From Caprimulgus europaeus (taxonomy: Eukaryota > Chordata > Aves > Caprimulgiformes > Caprimulgidae), in NCBI GenBank assembly GCA_907165065.1, contig OU015538.1, forward strand, positions 16,879,165 through 16,943,164: a stretch of DNA of 64,000 nucleotides, written 5' to 3'. Below, piece after piece: positions 40,801 through 53,168 of the stretch. Position 1 is the first letter of the stretch, and each line of letters begins with the position of its first letter. The notes under the pieces were generated by a model. It did not search any database. It was not told where the DNA came from and saw nothing but the letters and a program-made list of their open reading frames with translations. Both the position numbers and the translations under genes were made by a program.

Positions 40801-43800
40801 TAATTAAACAATGAAAAACTGAGGCAAAGAAAAGTATAGAGATTTCTCTTTAGCAGTTCAGTTTTTACCTGACTTGAGAGTAGTTCCAGGCCCTGAGATC
40901 TAGTCTGGTATTTTCTCCATTGATTTGGGAGAAATACGAACACTTTGCTTCAGAAAACATAATCTCACCTCTGTTGCCTGGAAGGAACCTGTAAATGGAG
41001 CAATTTAACTTGGAATAATCTGAACACTCTGAACTTTCCTTGGAGACATCAGGCTATTGCTTGGTTTCACAAAAGGAAAATGGATTATGGAGGACTACTG
41101 CTGTGGTTGGGCATGGTGGTACTGTGCTACTAAGCTTGGGAAAAAACCACCAAACAAAAGCCAACCTCATTATTACTGCAAATAACAGTCAAATGTCCAT
41201 TTCCACCTGTTCTTTCAAGGCCTAGTGTCTTTAAATACACCATATGCCAATTGGTCTAGAAGGAGGCAATTTGTACCTGACTGATGCATTGTCTTTTCTT
41301 TTTTACATCTAGTAAGAAATCCTTTGTTTTCTTTTTCTCCTTCTGTCCCTTTCTAAGATTTTTCAGTATCATAGCTTCAAAAAATGGAGACATTTTCTTT
41401 AGAACTGTAGTTCACTTGCGTCATTTTGCTGTGCCACTCTGTTTATCCAAGAAGTTCACTAATAGAGATCGAAATTGTGTCCGATGGAGTTAGAAACAAG
41501 AAAAGTAGAGTGCTGAGCAGCCAAGGAAGTCAGCTGAGAATCAGGCATAATAAACTAGGAAAACTTAGAATGAGGAAAAAGGAAATAAAAAGGGACTTAG
41601 AAGAGTTGTGATGGAAGACAGCAGTGAAGAAGATAGAGAAGCAAACCAGAGGCAGTCAAATACACTGGCATGGGTAAAGAAAGTATTTAACATCCTTTGT
41701 CCAGCAAATATTTGCTGGTGTATTAAGAAGTCCAGAAGATAAAATGTTTAACAAATCTGAACTCCCAAAGCATCCTGTAGCTATAGAAAAGAGAATGTAG
41801 TCCAGATCAATGTTGGTGGATTGATACCATATTTTTCTACCAGAGTTAATCACAGGCTCTCTTTTTGTTCACTTTTCTCCCTTTTGTGTTATGAATGGCT
41901 AGCAAGAATGTTTTATACTTAAAATGTGTTTAGAAGGAAGCAAAAACCCTCTTTATTTTATGTTTTATTTTGCTGATCACACACAGTATATCTTAGTGTG
42001 GCAATATTCTCTTCCTGTGATTGCATATTGTGAACAGTTATACACCCAGTCATTAATTGTTGTCTTTAAACTGCACTTTAATTAGAAGGTTTCACTGATA
42101 GTTTTACGTTTCCTAGATTTGTTCCTCGATATCAGCAGTGACTGAGTCCTAAATGGCATCTGTAACTAGGAAACTTAAACAGACCAGGCTCCCACTCTGC
42201 TCCCTAATTGAGCTCTTTGTTTCTCACAGTGCATTTGTAGAGGTGGTGACTTATCTTAGTTCTTAATGCAGAAGACTGATAGACTTTTAGATAGTCATAA
42301 TATTTCTCAAGATACTGCTGCAGTTCAGTGGAAACAAATGAAATAATCTGTCAGGAGACCAGACTATCGTGTTCTCATATGCCAGGATCACTACTGAGTC
42401 ATCTCACCTGTACATGTAGTTACCATTGCCTTTAACATTCCCTTTGTTAAAATAGAAATTAAAAGTGATTAATGCATTAAGTGCTCTAACTTGAATGAAA
42501 ACTGTCTGCAATGTAGATAAGATTGGGGAAATAAAAGGAAATCAGTGTTTGGTGTCTGACAAGAGCAGACAATGGAGCCTAAATATGCAAGGCAAAAAGT
42601 TAAGCTGAGCTAGAAAGATAAGCTTAAGCAAACTCAAAATAACCAAGCCCATGGTTACATTTTAAAGCACTGGATGCAAATTCAAGCATCTTGTAAAATG
42701 ATGAAATTATATAATTGTGTCTGGAAAGCAGCCAGCACTATTCTGCACATGTTGGAAAGGAGATGAAGTAATCCCTGACTAAAGAGTGCAAGAGTCTTTT
42801 TATGAACGTTGAACCATGCAGGAGAGAAAAAAAAAAAAAAAGAAATTTAATTCAGAGTCAAGGCCACACTATCCTGCACTTGGTTTTATTCTATATGCAG
42901 TAAGGGATATCAAAAAAGATTTGTGTCTATGTTTGGAAGATATCCTGCTTGGAACATTAAAAAGACACAAAAAATTGAATTGTATGAGAATGCCCTATAC
43001 ACCTCTATGATCTAAACCCCAGAGAGAGCTATATTAATGTGGTTTTGGTTTTTTGTTTGGGTTTTTTTCCCACCCACTCCCCCTAAATACAGTGTTAAAA
43101 ATCAAGGAGACAAATCTTGTGGTCTGACTGCTGCTTTAGCTACCTAAATCCAAAAATTGTATACCTCCACTGCCAGCGGTAAAGTCCCCTTGATCTCCAA
43201 ATTGTCATTCTTAAATCTTACCAATGTCAAATGGTAGGTGACTCTCTCAGACTCAAACCTCCATGTCCTTTGTCACTAATACAGAATAAAGTAGCAACAT
43301 AGCAAATATGTTGGTTAGAAGTATGTAAATAGTAAAGAACAAAAGAAAACTATTTTTGTCATAATTAAAGGAAAAGTGCCAATTAAAACATTTTGGGTCT
43401 GTCTAGCCAAGTTAAGGATAAATTTGTGCCTTAGCATGTAGAAAATTGTGTGTCATACAACATGGGACTGGAGGGATAGTCACTTGTATATATATCTACA
43501 TTGTTTTTTGATCTTTTCCTTTGATGTGTACACAGTTTTTTGTTTTTTTTTTAGCTGTTCCAGGTCTGCAGCAGCAAACTCTTTAATTTAAGAAAGAATA
43601 ATGTAAACTTTCTGTTCAACTTTCATTCAGCATTATGATGCTGGGAAGCACAGGTTACTGAGTACATCACTTATTTCAACATGTTTAGCATTTTGTCAAT
43701 GAACAGTGGTTAGCATGCAATGCTAGTTTACTGTATTTTTTCATTTACAGTGCTTATTTTTTTTCCCACACTGCATAACTGGCTTTGTTTTTAAGATAAC

Positions 43801-45989
43801 CTGAATATCTACTAGTGACAACTTCATATTGGCATGTAACATACCAGTGACACAAAGAAATCTAAGTTTTTACTGCTACCTGCAGTGAGATAGGAAAATT
43901 CAGAAATCTTGATTATGCAATGTTACATAGTTGAAACAATGAAAATAATAAGTAAAAATAGTAAGGAAAATCTTTAAATATATTTTAAAACAAATGCATT
44001 AGAGAAAATTAGAGGAAGTTTGCAACCTCTGAACACAATGTGTGTGAGAACCAAAGTGTCTGCACTGAATCATCCTGCAGCCTCAATTACTTCAGCTCCT
44101 TGGCTGTAGACAAGAGCTGAGACTTCAGGATCTGAGGAGATTTGGAGCCAAATGAGTTTCACCCGTGAGCTAAATGAACCAGTGAAACTGAGGTGTACTA
44201 GGGTGTAGCTTTACAAAGCAAAAGCTAATTTGTAGTAGTTGCCTTTGTGTGTCTGTCACTCCACAGGAAATAGCAGATAATCAATCGCTCAGAGTAGGTG
44301 ATGTATCTTGCATTTACTGCATGAGAATAAAATGCATATTTGCAGTTATTACAGGGTAGTTAGTGTCCCATGTATCTGCATTTTGCATTTTGGCTATTTT
44401 AATGGTTACTGGATAAGTAATGCTTCCAATTGCACTAGGGAATGCCTAGATTCCTTAGGTTCAAAAATGAGAAATCCTTCACACAGATCTCTAGTTGTTG
44501 GTTCTGTTGCATACTCGTGGACTTAGTTCTTATTTTAAAAACAAATTTATTTGGCTCTTGGCATCTGGTAATGCTCACATGGGGGCTAGAGTCTCTTGAA
44601 TGGGGTTGTTGGTTGCTGTCTGGGTGGTAACAGAAGCCTCTGTTGCAGGGGTCCTTGCAATGACATGTTATGTTGAACTTTTCTGGAATTTGGAGATTAT
44701 ATATATTAATATATATCTTCTGTTTCCTTTGCTAGGCAGGTAGTGGTACCACAGTACAGTGTCACAGCTTGTAGGAGGTTTTTGGGTGTGTTTTGTTGTT
44801 GGTTGTTTTTGTTTGTTTGTTTTTTTTCCCCAGTCATTAAATAAAAAATGATAAATAATAACAGCACCAAATACTCCTATTTAACCAATCCTCATATGCT
44901 GTAAATGCACAGACATTTTAATTATTGTAATTTGCTGGCCAAGCAAACATATATTACAGCTTGGGAGATTTCTTTGTTCAATTATTTTCAAGCACATTTG
45001 TCAAGCAGCTTTAAACAAGGTATTATCATGTGTCTGTGGTTTACTGATGAGATTATAGTAATTGTCCTTTTTGACAGTTACTCTGTTGGCCCCACACATT
45101 ATACCCAGTGCTGAAGTGAATTTGTTTTGCTATGCCCAGGACAAGACTGGGCATAGTTTAATTGAAAGTCTTAACCACTGAACTTACTGCGTGTCACATA
45201 TTATTATCACTAGCATTTGTCTTTCTTTGATATGGGATAATATATCTAGAAATTAATAGTATTTTGTACTATATCTGTCTCTCTTTTCATGTCTGTCAAG
45301 GGAAATCTGTAGGTTTCTTTCTTCTGAAGCCTGTACTGGTTTTATCTAATTTATTTCATTTACAGCAATGCATTGCTTGGAGAATTTCAGTTCCTAATAC
45401 TTCTTTCATGAATTCAAAATAAATATTTATTTTTGCTTTTGCAAAAATATTTATAAAGCAGAAACACTACAGCTTGTAAGTGATTGGAAAAGGATAGAGT
45501 TGCAGAGATGGAGTACTGCTTCATCATGGGAAGATCACTTAGTTAATCCTATGCTCCTAGTCTGCTTTAGTGACTGAAGGTTGAGTTCTGAACAGGTTTA
45601 TGGAGCCAAAGGCAAAGTGTGACCAAATATCAAACTGCAGTGATATAGATAAATGTCATATATATTTGTGACCTTTCCCGCAGGCAGCTGCTCTTCTCCT
45701 AAACCCAATACCATGGGCTCGGGGTCTTTCTGCTGACTGTATAATTACTCATTGTTATGAGAGAGCAGAATCTATTTCACAGCTTTTCCCTTAAAACCTT
45801 GGCTAAAATGATCCCTGTTTTGGTGGTGGTTTTTGTTGTTGTTTGTTTGTTTATACGGCTTAAGGGGAAGGCGAGATGTTATCTATGATGGGCAGGAGTG
45901 ACACCATCTTAGCTCTGATAAAATCAGCATCAAGATATTCTAGAGCTTTTCTGAACTTCACTCTCTTTCTCTCAGATTTGATTCCTCCT
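37898..45989. other. AT-rich noncoding DNA, nothing recognised
   Basis: Eight kilobases without a recognisable gene or repeat family. Simple G/T-rich stretches occur near 38120, 43040, 44780 and 45825, an A-run at 42827, and an 18-base AT palindrome at 44699-44716. An imperfect hairpin at 39707-39735 pairs TTTCTGTG with CACAGAAA. Confidence 0.55.
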
Positions 45990-46400
45990 GCAGCCCTGGC
46001 GTTTACTGAGCTTCTAACTGAGAAACAGCTTCATGTGAATAAAATCCAATCTTGTATTCATTCACTGTACAGCTCCAAGTGCAAGCGGTCAGCTCAGCCC
46101 ATCAGTTGGTTTTGCCCTCCGTCTCTTGTCAGCATTGCCGTCTGTCAGAGGGTCACCTCCCAGTCCCTGAGGAGCAAAGTGCCCTCTCTTAGCTCTGCTG
46201 GCCTGTCAGTTTTAGTCATTGGACTCTTTGCAATAAGTTGGAGTGAATTTGCATAAATATTCTTTGTCAGGTCCTTTGTTTTGTCTTGATTAGGTGAAAT
46301 TAATATTTGTTCCTATGCTTTCACCTGAAGGTATTTTCTTCTTCTTAGAGCGAAAGCCACTGCATATCTCCAAGTGTTTGTAGTCTCTGTTAGTATTTGG
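45990..46400. promoter_or_regulatory. Candidate conserved enhancer-like element
   Basis: A stretch of about 400 bases with higher sequence complexity than its flanks and a dense set of transcription-factor-type motifs. These are a perfect octamer ATTTGCAT at 46247-46254 (POU type), two CTTTGT SOX/TCF-type sites at 46262 and 46274, an AATTAATATT homeodomain-type site near 46307, and a CACCTG E-box at 46322. A 126-codon open frame on the plus strand (45876-46256) overlaps it, but I see no recognisable protein. Conservation cannot be judged from one sequence, so enhancer function is inference. Confidence 0.25.
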
Positions 46401-49400
46401 ACCATTCCCATGCTGGTATATTTTTCTTGTTCCAGAAGAGCACATTGCAGCCTCTTAGAACACATGTGGAAACTCAGGGAAATTAAATTAATTGGTTAAA
46501 GTCATGCAGGAGGCTGTCATAAAGCAAGTCTTCCAGATTTCTAATTTTCATACTAATGTTCTGACTTGGTGGGTGCTCCTTCCCTCCCTTGTATATTTTC
46601 TAAGCAAAACTCTGCTCAATTTTTTTTTTTTTTAAGCTGTTTCCAAAATATCCTTTGCTGCATATATAGGAACCCCATCTGTAACCAAACTGACGAAGTA
46701 TATTCTTTCCTGGCTACCAGTTAAGGTCATTTGTATATTTGTTCTGTCCCAGTTGAAGCTAATATCTTTTTTCCCCCCACTACTCTTCTCTCCGGCATCT
46801 GTCTTTCCTGGCTGCAGTCCTTCTGGATTCTAATTAGGCTTCCAATGGCTTGGCTTGGGGTGTAACCATAACCAATTTATCATTCTCTTCGTTCTCTCTA
46901 GGACATGCATTGAAAGAACAGTACCTGAATATTTCCCCTTTATCTATGATTTCCACTCTATATCAAACATGAAATCTTGACAGATGGAGTCCAATCTGTC
47001 ACAGTGAGTTAGTGTATTTTTCTTCTGATTGAATTTATCTATTGCACAAAGAAATATGGAAAATTTTTAAAAGTGGGTATTTGAAATTTGGGATAGAGAA
47101 CGGTTGGTTGGGTTAGGAATTTCTTTTAGTTGATTTTTTTTTTTTTATATCTGGGGATCTGGATTATGTTAGGTGAATGAGAAAATGATGTGAGACTTGT
47201 TTTTGTTGTGATAAGAGGAGAGACAGATCTGATCATAACAAAAACAGATGTAATATGCAAAGCCATAACGTAGTCCCTCCTGTTATCTACTACACACGCT
47301 CACACTGACCAGCAGAGAATGCAAGGAAACGTTCTGCCTTCTGCCAGTAGAGCCTCTGCCAGCGAATCAGTGGGTAAGATAGTTCCTGAAATACATTCTG
47401 CTGTAGAAAAGTGTGATAAAAAATTATTCTGCCAAAGTGCTGGGCCAATCAATCAAGTGTTAATGATGGATCATGAAACCCATTTGTTGACAAATAAAAC
47501 TTTGTGTGCTGTGCCAGTGAAACCAACTGTGTCACCCGTCTCCCAGTGACTGCCTGAAATATAATTTACAGAAGCAGAATTTATTGATGGAAAGGGCTAA
47601 TTCTACAGCTAGCCCATCCAACTGAATTTGCAGGTGCATTATAGTCTTAACTCTTAATGGTGCTTGGCCCCACAGAGGATATTGAAGTGTTCCCTAGACC
47701 AAGGGTTCTGTGGGAGGGAATGGACCAAGACCAAGTATAACACAAGCTCATTTGTTCAGACCTTGCAGCTGGTTTCAGTATTTTTGACCATGTGATGCAG
47801 TTAGTATGGCTGCAGGCTTAAACAGGAATACTAAATGAAATGTTTTATTCTGGGAGGCAGCAGAGCTGAGCAATTGTGTTTAAAACCTCAGAGGTTCTCC
47901 AGTAGAGATCAGAGCTGGAATTCCTTCTATTGCCATGCCTACTAACAGGGTTGGGAAGCTTTTGTGGAGAGACTGAGTCAGCTGGCTATCAATATGTTGA
48001 TGCTCTGTGTTGTTCATAAGTAGTTTTTTCTTTTCCCAGTGCCTAGCTGACAGGAGCGAGGAATAACTGACTGTCCAAATAACTCTGAGTGATGCTGTGT
48101 GAGATTGCCAGTGAAGGAAAGGGTTACTGAGGTGGGTGTTCAAGGATCCCTGGCTCTGTATCTGCCTTTACATGCTAGAACAGTAATGCTTTATTCATAG
48201 AAATGGAGGAAAGAAATTGTGATATAAACCTTTTCACTATTTGTTACTTCATATTTTCAACTACTTTGACCCAGCCTGCACAGAAGCAAAAGGCTAGGCT
48301 CTTGAGGAACTTTAATGTTAAATTTTAAACAACCTAAGGAACAGCACAGTTCCCTCCAGTATAGTAGGTGGTGACGGGATTTTCTGAATTGAGGTACCTA
48401 AAGACCTCTGTATAATGACACTCATATTTTTGTTTTATCACATAGTTTCTGCTGCTGATCTGTTTGTTTTTCTGTGCTGTGTTTTACCTAAAAAGCAGAG
48501 TGGCATAAGCTCTACCATTGAAAGAAAACATATTTCATATTGCCTTTCTATTCAAAGGTCTGTTGGGATGAAATATTTCCTGGGACAGAGATTTCTCAGG
48601 AGAATTTTTGAGCTCTCAGGGTTCCTGAAGTGATGTGAAAACCCTTTGAGTAATGAACTGGAATTTGTTGTAGTGCCTACGTGCGAAAGAATCACAAAAG
48701 GCACTCGTTAATAATACCTAATGTTAGGATGACTAAAAGGGCAATCTTCTAGCCCTCAGTATTGTTACAGATTTTGAATTCCTTAGCAAAGGGCAGAAGC
48801 TACCTTTCTAATGGAGAGCTTGGGTGAGCGTTGGGATTTCGAGGTTTGTGTGCCAAAATTTTGATCTGGCATTTGCAATTCCCTTTTTGTAAAGACATGC
48901 AACCTTTCTCCTCCTACTCAGTTTCCCCCTGCCCCCTTCCTTTGCTTTGAGAATATTGTGTTAGTATCTATTGTGCTATATCCTATCTGACTTTAAGATG
49001 GTTAAGGAAGTAAGAAACTGAAACTAAAAAGTCCAAATTATTCCAGAAGTGGCAAGTAATTTTTCTAAAATAATGCATGTCTTCTCTTCTGCAGTCCAGA
49101 AAGTATTGAACTGATTTGTACTGGACTCTCATGAAATATTCTTTTCTTACTTGCAGAGAAGCATGAGAATTTAATTTCAAAATATTTGATTTATTCAGAA
49201 TGATGTTAGGTGATTGATGCCATACTCTGGCATAAACAAAAATATTGATTATAACTGAAATAGAAAGCCAAAAGCTACAGTTGTGAAGATGAGATCCCTT
49301 TGTCATTCTACATACAGGCAGATAAAAGTGATTGCAAGAAGCCACTATTGGGGATATTGACACTCACCATGCTGAATCCTTCAACACGCTATTTGATGTG

Positions 49401-50750
49401 AAGGACACTGGGTAATATGTAAGAGTTCACTGACCAGCTACCTTGCTTTTGAAAAAAAAAACCCCTCACTTTGTTGTGCATTCAAATGCTGCCTTGGGTT
49501 TTGGACATAGACAGACCATCATATGCTGCAGCAGTCTGTGCTCTTCCTAGCACAGCACAACCCCTCCCTCTCTCTCTCATAATCTCTTATGTTAGAGCAA
49601 CAGCTCCCCAATCATTTACAGGCTCATAAACACAATCCAGCAGCATCCGTCTGCCCAACAGACCAGGGAAACAGCTCAGAAATGAAAGCCAAATAAAACA
49701 ATAACTCACAGCAAACAAACAGGCAACTACAACAATCAGATCATGCTGCAGGAGCTGTTCCAACTACCCAGACACTTCATTAGGCATGGAATAACAAAGG
49801 AAAATAGACCAGAGTCATCTCATTTAACTCTCTTAGACAAGTTATGTCTCTCAATTCCACCACTCCCCCCCGCTCTCTGCCCCCCCAGTCCTATTTATTT
49901 TTATTTTCTGCTTGAGGTAAGGAAATGCATCTTAGGTCTGGAGAGAGAAGAGCTGTGTTTTGCAGCCACAGAATTGGAGTGTGAAGAGTTCTTGAGTTCT
50001 AGTTTTTCTCATCCTTTGACATTTTTCATAGTCTTAGGCATTTTAGTAATTTTTCAAGTTCTTTTGTAATTTTCTTAATATATACTCTTCTCCCCACTTG
50101 ACCATAGCTTTAAATCCATAGTAGAACTATGTAAAGGAGAACTGTCCTTCACCATATATCAATTATGGACAAAATGCTTTCTGATATTTTACCCAGGCTA
50201 TATCTGACTCATTCCAATTATGCACATCCTTAAATTACAAACCATTTGAAACCAGTGTTTAGCCTCGTCCAGAGGGGAGTTACAAGGTTAAATCAATTAA
50301 TGGTTGTATATTATTTTACTGACATGAAATTCAATGGAAACAACTAAGATTATTTTAACTAGTATCATAAGAACTACCATGCCCCTTTCTTTTAATGAAC
50401 TTTTCATATTTCGTTTCATATGTTGAGTTTCTTTCATTCATGAATGCTGTGTTTTGTGGCAGCGTCTCCTTTACAGGGCTGGTTCAGAAGCTAGGAGGTT
50501 GGTTGTTGCTGCTGACCCTGGAGAAGTTCTGTTTCCTGTTCCCTTCCTCCTGTCCTCTCCCAGTTTACTTGGGTGGACACTCTCATTCTCTTCAAACTCT
50601 CAGAATGAGAAGTTGTTTGGCCTCAAGTGTGAGGTGGGAACTCCCTGGGATCATAAACAGATAATGTCTAAACTTTTGATGCTTGAAAACCCCTCACATG
50701 ACACCTAAATACTAGAGACAATCAAGCTGTTTGGTTTTGGGGGGTTCTTC
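46401..50750. other. AT-rich noncoding DNA, nothing recognised
   Basis: Holds a 108-codon plus frame (49743-50069) and a 126-codon minus frame (49363-48983), neither resembling a known protein. A C-rich tract at 49860-49890 resembles a strong pyrimidine tract before an AG, but the putative exon after it is only 28 bases. Confidence 0.5.

Positions 50751-50807
<57 letters not shown>
50751..50807. repeat. (ATCT)n tetranucleotide microsatellite
   Basis: About 14 uninterrupted ATCT units, equivalent to GATA repeats on the other strand. Perfect long tetranucleotide arrays are usually length-polymorphic. Confidence 0.97.
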
Positions 50808-51151
50808 GTCTTGGCAGATAAGAGTTATTAAGTTCTCCAAACCTGACAATCATGAGTGCTTAGGAGTACCTATAGCACAATGTAACCTAAAAATGCCAAC
50901 TGTTCAAAATTTCAATACTTTAGCAAGATATAAGTATTTTAAGTCTCCTAAGGGAAAATAACTGTTGAGACCAAGATGTGGATTCAGACTGCAGCAGTGA
51001 TGCTTGTACCAATACCAATATACATCATATGTGGAAAATCCTTTCAAGTCACTGTTGAATTGTAAACAACAGATATTCTAAACTTTGGAAAAGGTCACAA
51101 ACATCTACCTGCTTCCAGCAGTTTGGTGAGCAGGTGGGTGGAATAGTAAAT

Positions 51152-51196
51152 CTGTGAGGTACTTAAAGCAGTACTAAAGCTGTGAGGTACTAAAGC
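51152..51196. repeat. Imperfect local duplication
   Basis: The block ctgtgaggtacttaaagc at 51152-51169 is repeated at 51180-51196 with one base missing. A partial copy, gtactaaagc, lies between them (51171-51180). It lies just beside the donor side of the minus-strand candidate exon 51209-51271, within the putative intron. Confidence 0.8.
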
Positions 51197-51208
51197 TGAT
51201 TTCCTTAC

Positions 51209-51271
51209 CTCAGAGGGAGCTTCAGATCTGTGAAGAGTAATTTGGAGCCTGGAGCTTTGGAATATCCACTG
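51209..51271 (-). other. Candidate 63-base exon
   Basis: On the minus strand the acceptor (attgtctctttgcag, just before 51271) and the donor (TGAG|gtaaggaa, beginning at 51208) are both near consensus, among the best pairs in the window. Two frames are open across the 63 bases (QWIFQSSRLQITLHRSEAPS in phase 0; SGYSKAPGSKLLFTDLKLPL in phase 2). Neither joins in frame to the phase-1 candidate at 53049-53168, so if both belong to one transcript it is more likely noncoding. Product unknown. Confidence 0.28.
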
Positions 51272-53048
51272 CTGCAAAGAGACAATTTTTATTAAAGAAA
51301 AAATAACAAATCTAATCTTTAGATCTTCACCGTCTGTTGTTAAGATCTTTCTTGTTAGGTAGCTGATCTAAGCACACTTCCATCATTTAATCAAAGCTGA
51401 CAAGCTTTACAAATATTGTTGATCAGAGAACACCTTTTCCCAGTATTGATGCGAACTGGGATTTTTCTGCGAGATATCCGTGTGATGCTTTCCGTGACTT
51501 GTTTGTGAAAAGGATCATTTTGCATGTGCTGATTATTGAATTGACACTCGTGACATTTGATACTGCAAGCAATGGATGATAGTGATGGCACTTCTGGGGG
51601 TTTTTAAGGCAGTTTTGGCTGATACATCACAGCTTCAGTGCTGAACAGGCCACACTGAGCTAGGTCATTAGATAAGCAGATATTAAGGGAGAAACTGAAC
51701 AGCAGAAGGTAACTTTAGTCTCTTTTTGTAGTTCTTGTTGAACATGGAGGTGATAGGCTTTAGAGCAAGCATTTCAGGTGTGGTGAAAGAATAATGCCAT
51801 TTATAAATTACCCAATTTAAACCAAACTGAATATCACTGATATACAATGTTCAGCTGGTAACATCTCTCTATATGTGGAAATTTAGGATAATTTTTTACT
51901 AGTTTTGTGAATGGTTGCATATCAGTTAGTAAAATGCTAAAGTTCTTCTACACCAACATCAGCTGTATGTGCAAATGTAGATATTGTGCTAGGACATTGG
52001 TGATTACTGTGAATTTTTTTCTGGTTTGTACCTGTTAATCTGTCAATGTGCTGATTTTAAAGTAGACAACAAAAATGCATCATTTCAGCTTTAGAAAAAA
52101 GCTATTCTGTTAAACTGCTCAATGCTTGTATGTAATAGTTCATTCATGGATCTATTCTATCCCATAAATATGTAGAAATAGGAAATATTCTTTACATTAT
52201 GCATATTTATTTCTTTGGAGAATGCTAACTTACATTCTAAGTAACAGTAAATCCTAGCATTCAAATCTGGATCATTTCTTACGAAGATCTCAAAAGCTGT
52301 GTATGCCTAAGAAGCATTCTGAATCAAGGTCACGGAACAGATCGTATCAGTGGCAGAGACAAGGACACTGATGGAAATCAGATTGATTAAACTGTAGCGT
52401 TAGCTAATACTGCACAAAACTCTTGCATATGTGAAAAATAAAACAGTACAGCTAGATTTCCTGAGTGTATTTGATGTACTAGGCATGAAAGGGAAGAGTG
52501 TTTTTGTATGGATGAAAGTACTGCACTCTCCTCCTTCCCTCCACAGACACCCAGCTGGATGTCGGTGAAGGTGCCCTACCTGCCACCTCTTTAGCATTTT
52601 GTTGCAGTGTTTTGTTGAGAGAGACCCAAGTGAAAATGCAGCCTCTGATCAACACCTTTGTGGAGACAGGAAGAAATATTGCTTTACGCAAAATGGGAAA
52701 CCCTCAGCTCAGGAGGAAATCCCATTGGAGCCTATTTCTGAAGACTCTAAATATTTAGTTTAATTGCCAAGGACCTGATTAATCATTCCCTTTTGTTCTC
52801 TGCCTAACTTCTGTACCCCGTACTGAGCAAAACTGCCCGTGTTGCTCGGTGTTCAGGTGCTCTGCTGACCAGGTTCTTCTTATCTCTCTCCACAGACCAG
52901 TCAGATTCTCTGCAATATAAAAAATGTTTTCTTCATCCTTTCTCCAGCTAGATTTCTGGCTATCATTCATATGAATTAAGGCAATCTTTCTTTTAGTTTT
53001 TAGACTGAAAGCCACTCTGTTCCAGTTCAGAGACGAGCAATCCCTTAC

Positions 53049-53168
53049 CTTTATTTATCTCCCCTGGTGAAAATCCACTGGCTTTTACACAGGCACTCTT
53101 GTATAAGTCACTGCTTTTGCAGATGGTGTGGTGCCTGCCCAGTTTGCAACACGGACAATCTGTGGCAC
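53049..53168 (-). other. Candidate 120-base cysteine-rich exon, phase 1-1
   Basis: On the minus strand the acceptor (ttgaaccttcaactgtgcag) precedes 53168, and a consensus donor (AAAG|gtaaggg) begins at 53048. One frame is open, entered and left in phase 1, with 39 complete codons including five cysteines: ATDCPCCKLGRHHTICKSSD then LYKSACVKASGFSPGEINK. Symmetric phase-1 exons of about 120 bases with several cysteines are typical of extracellular modules such as EGF-like units, but the spacing does not match any module I can name. An unknown secreted-protein exon, a lncRNA exon or chance are all possible. Confidence 0.27.

Noticed and set aside
45876-46256. 126-codon open frame, plus strand
   Set aside because: No homology recognised. 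Overlaps the motif-dense block that is better explained as a regulatory candidate.
48983-49363. 126-codon open frame, minus strand
   Set aside because: Random-looking composition, no domain, no convincing splice sites.
49743-50069. 108-codon plus frame with a hydrophobic C-terminus
   Set aside because: The apparent membrane segment is an effect of T-rich DNA (Phe/Leu/Ile codons); no homology.
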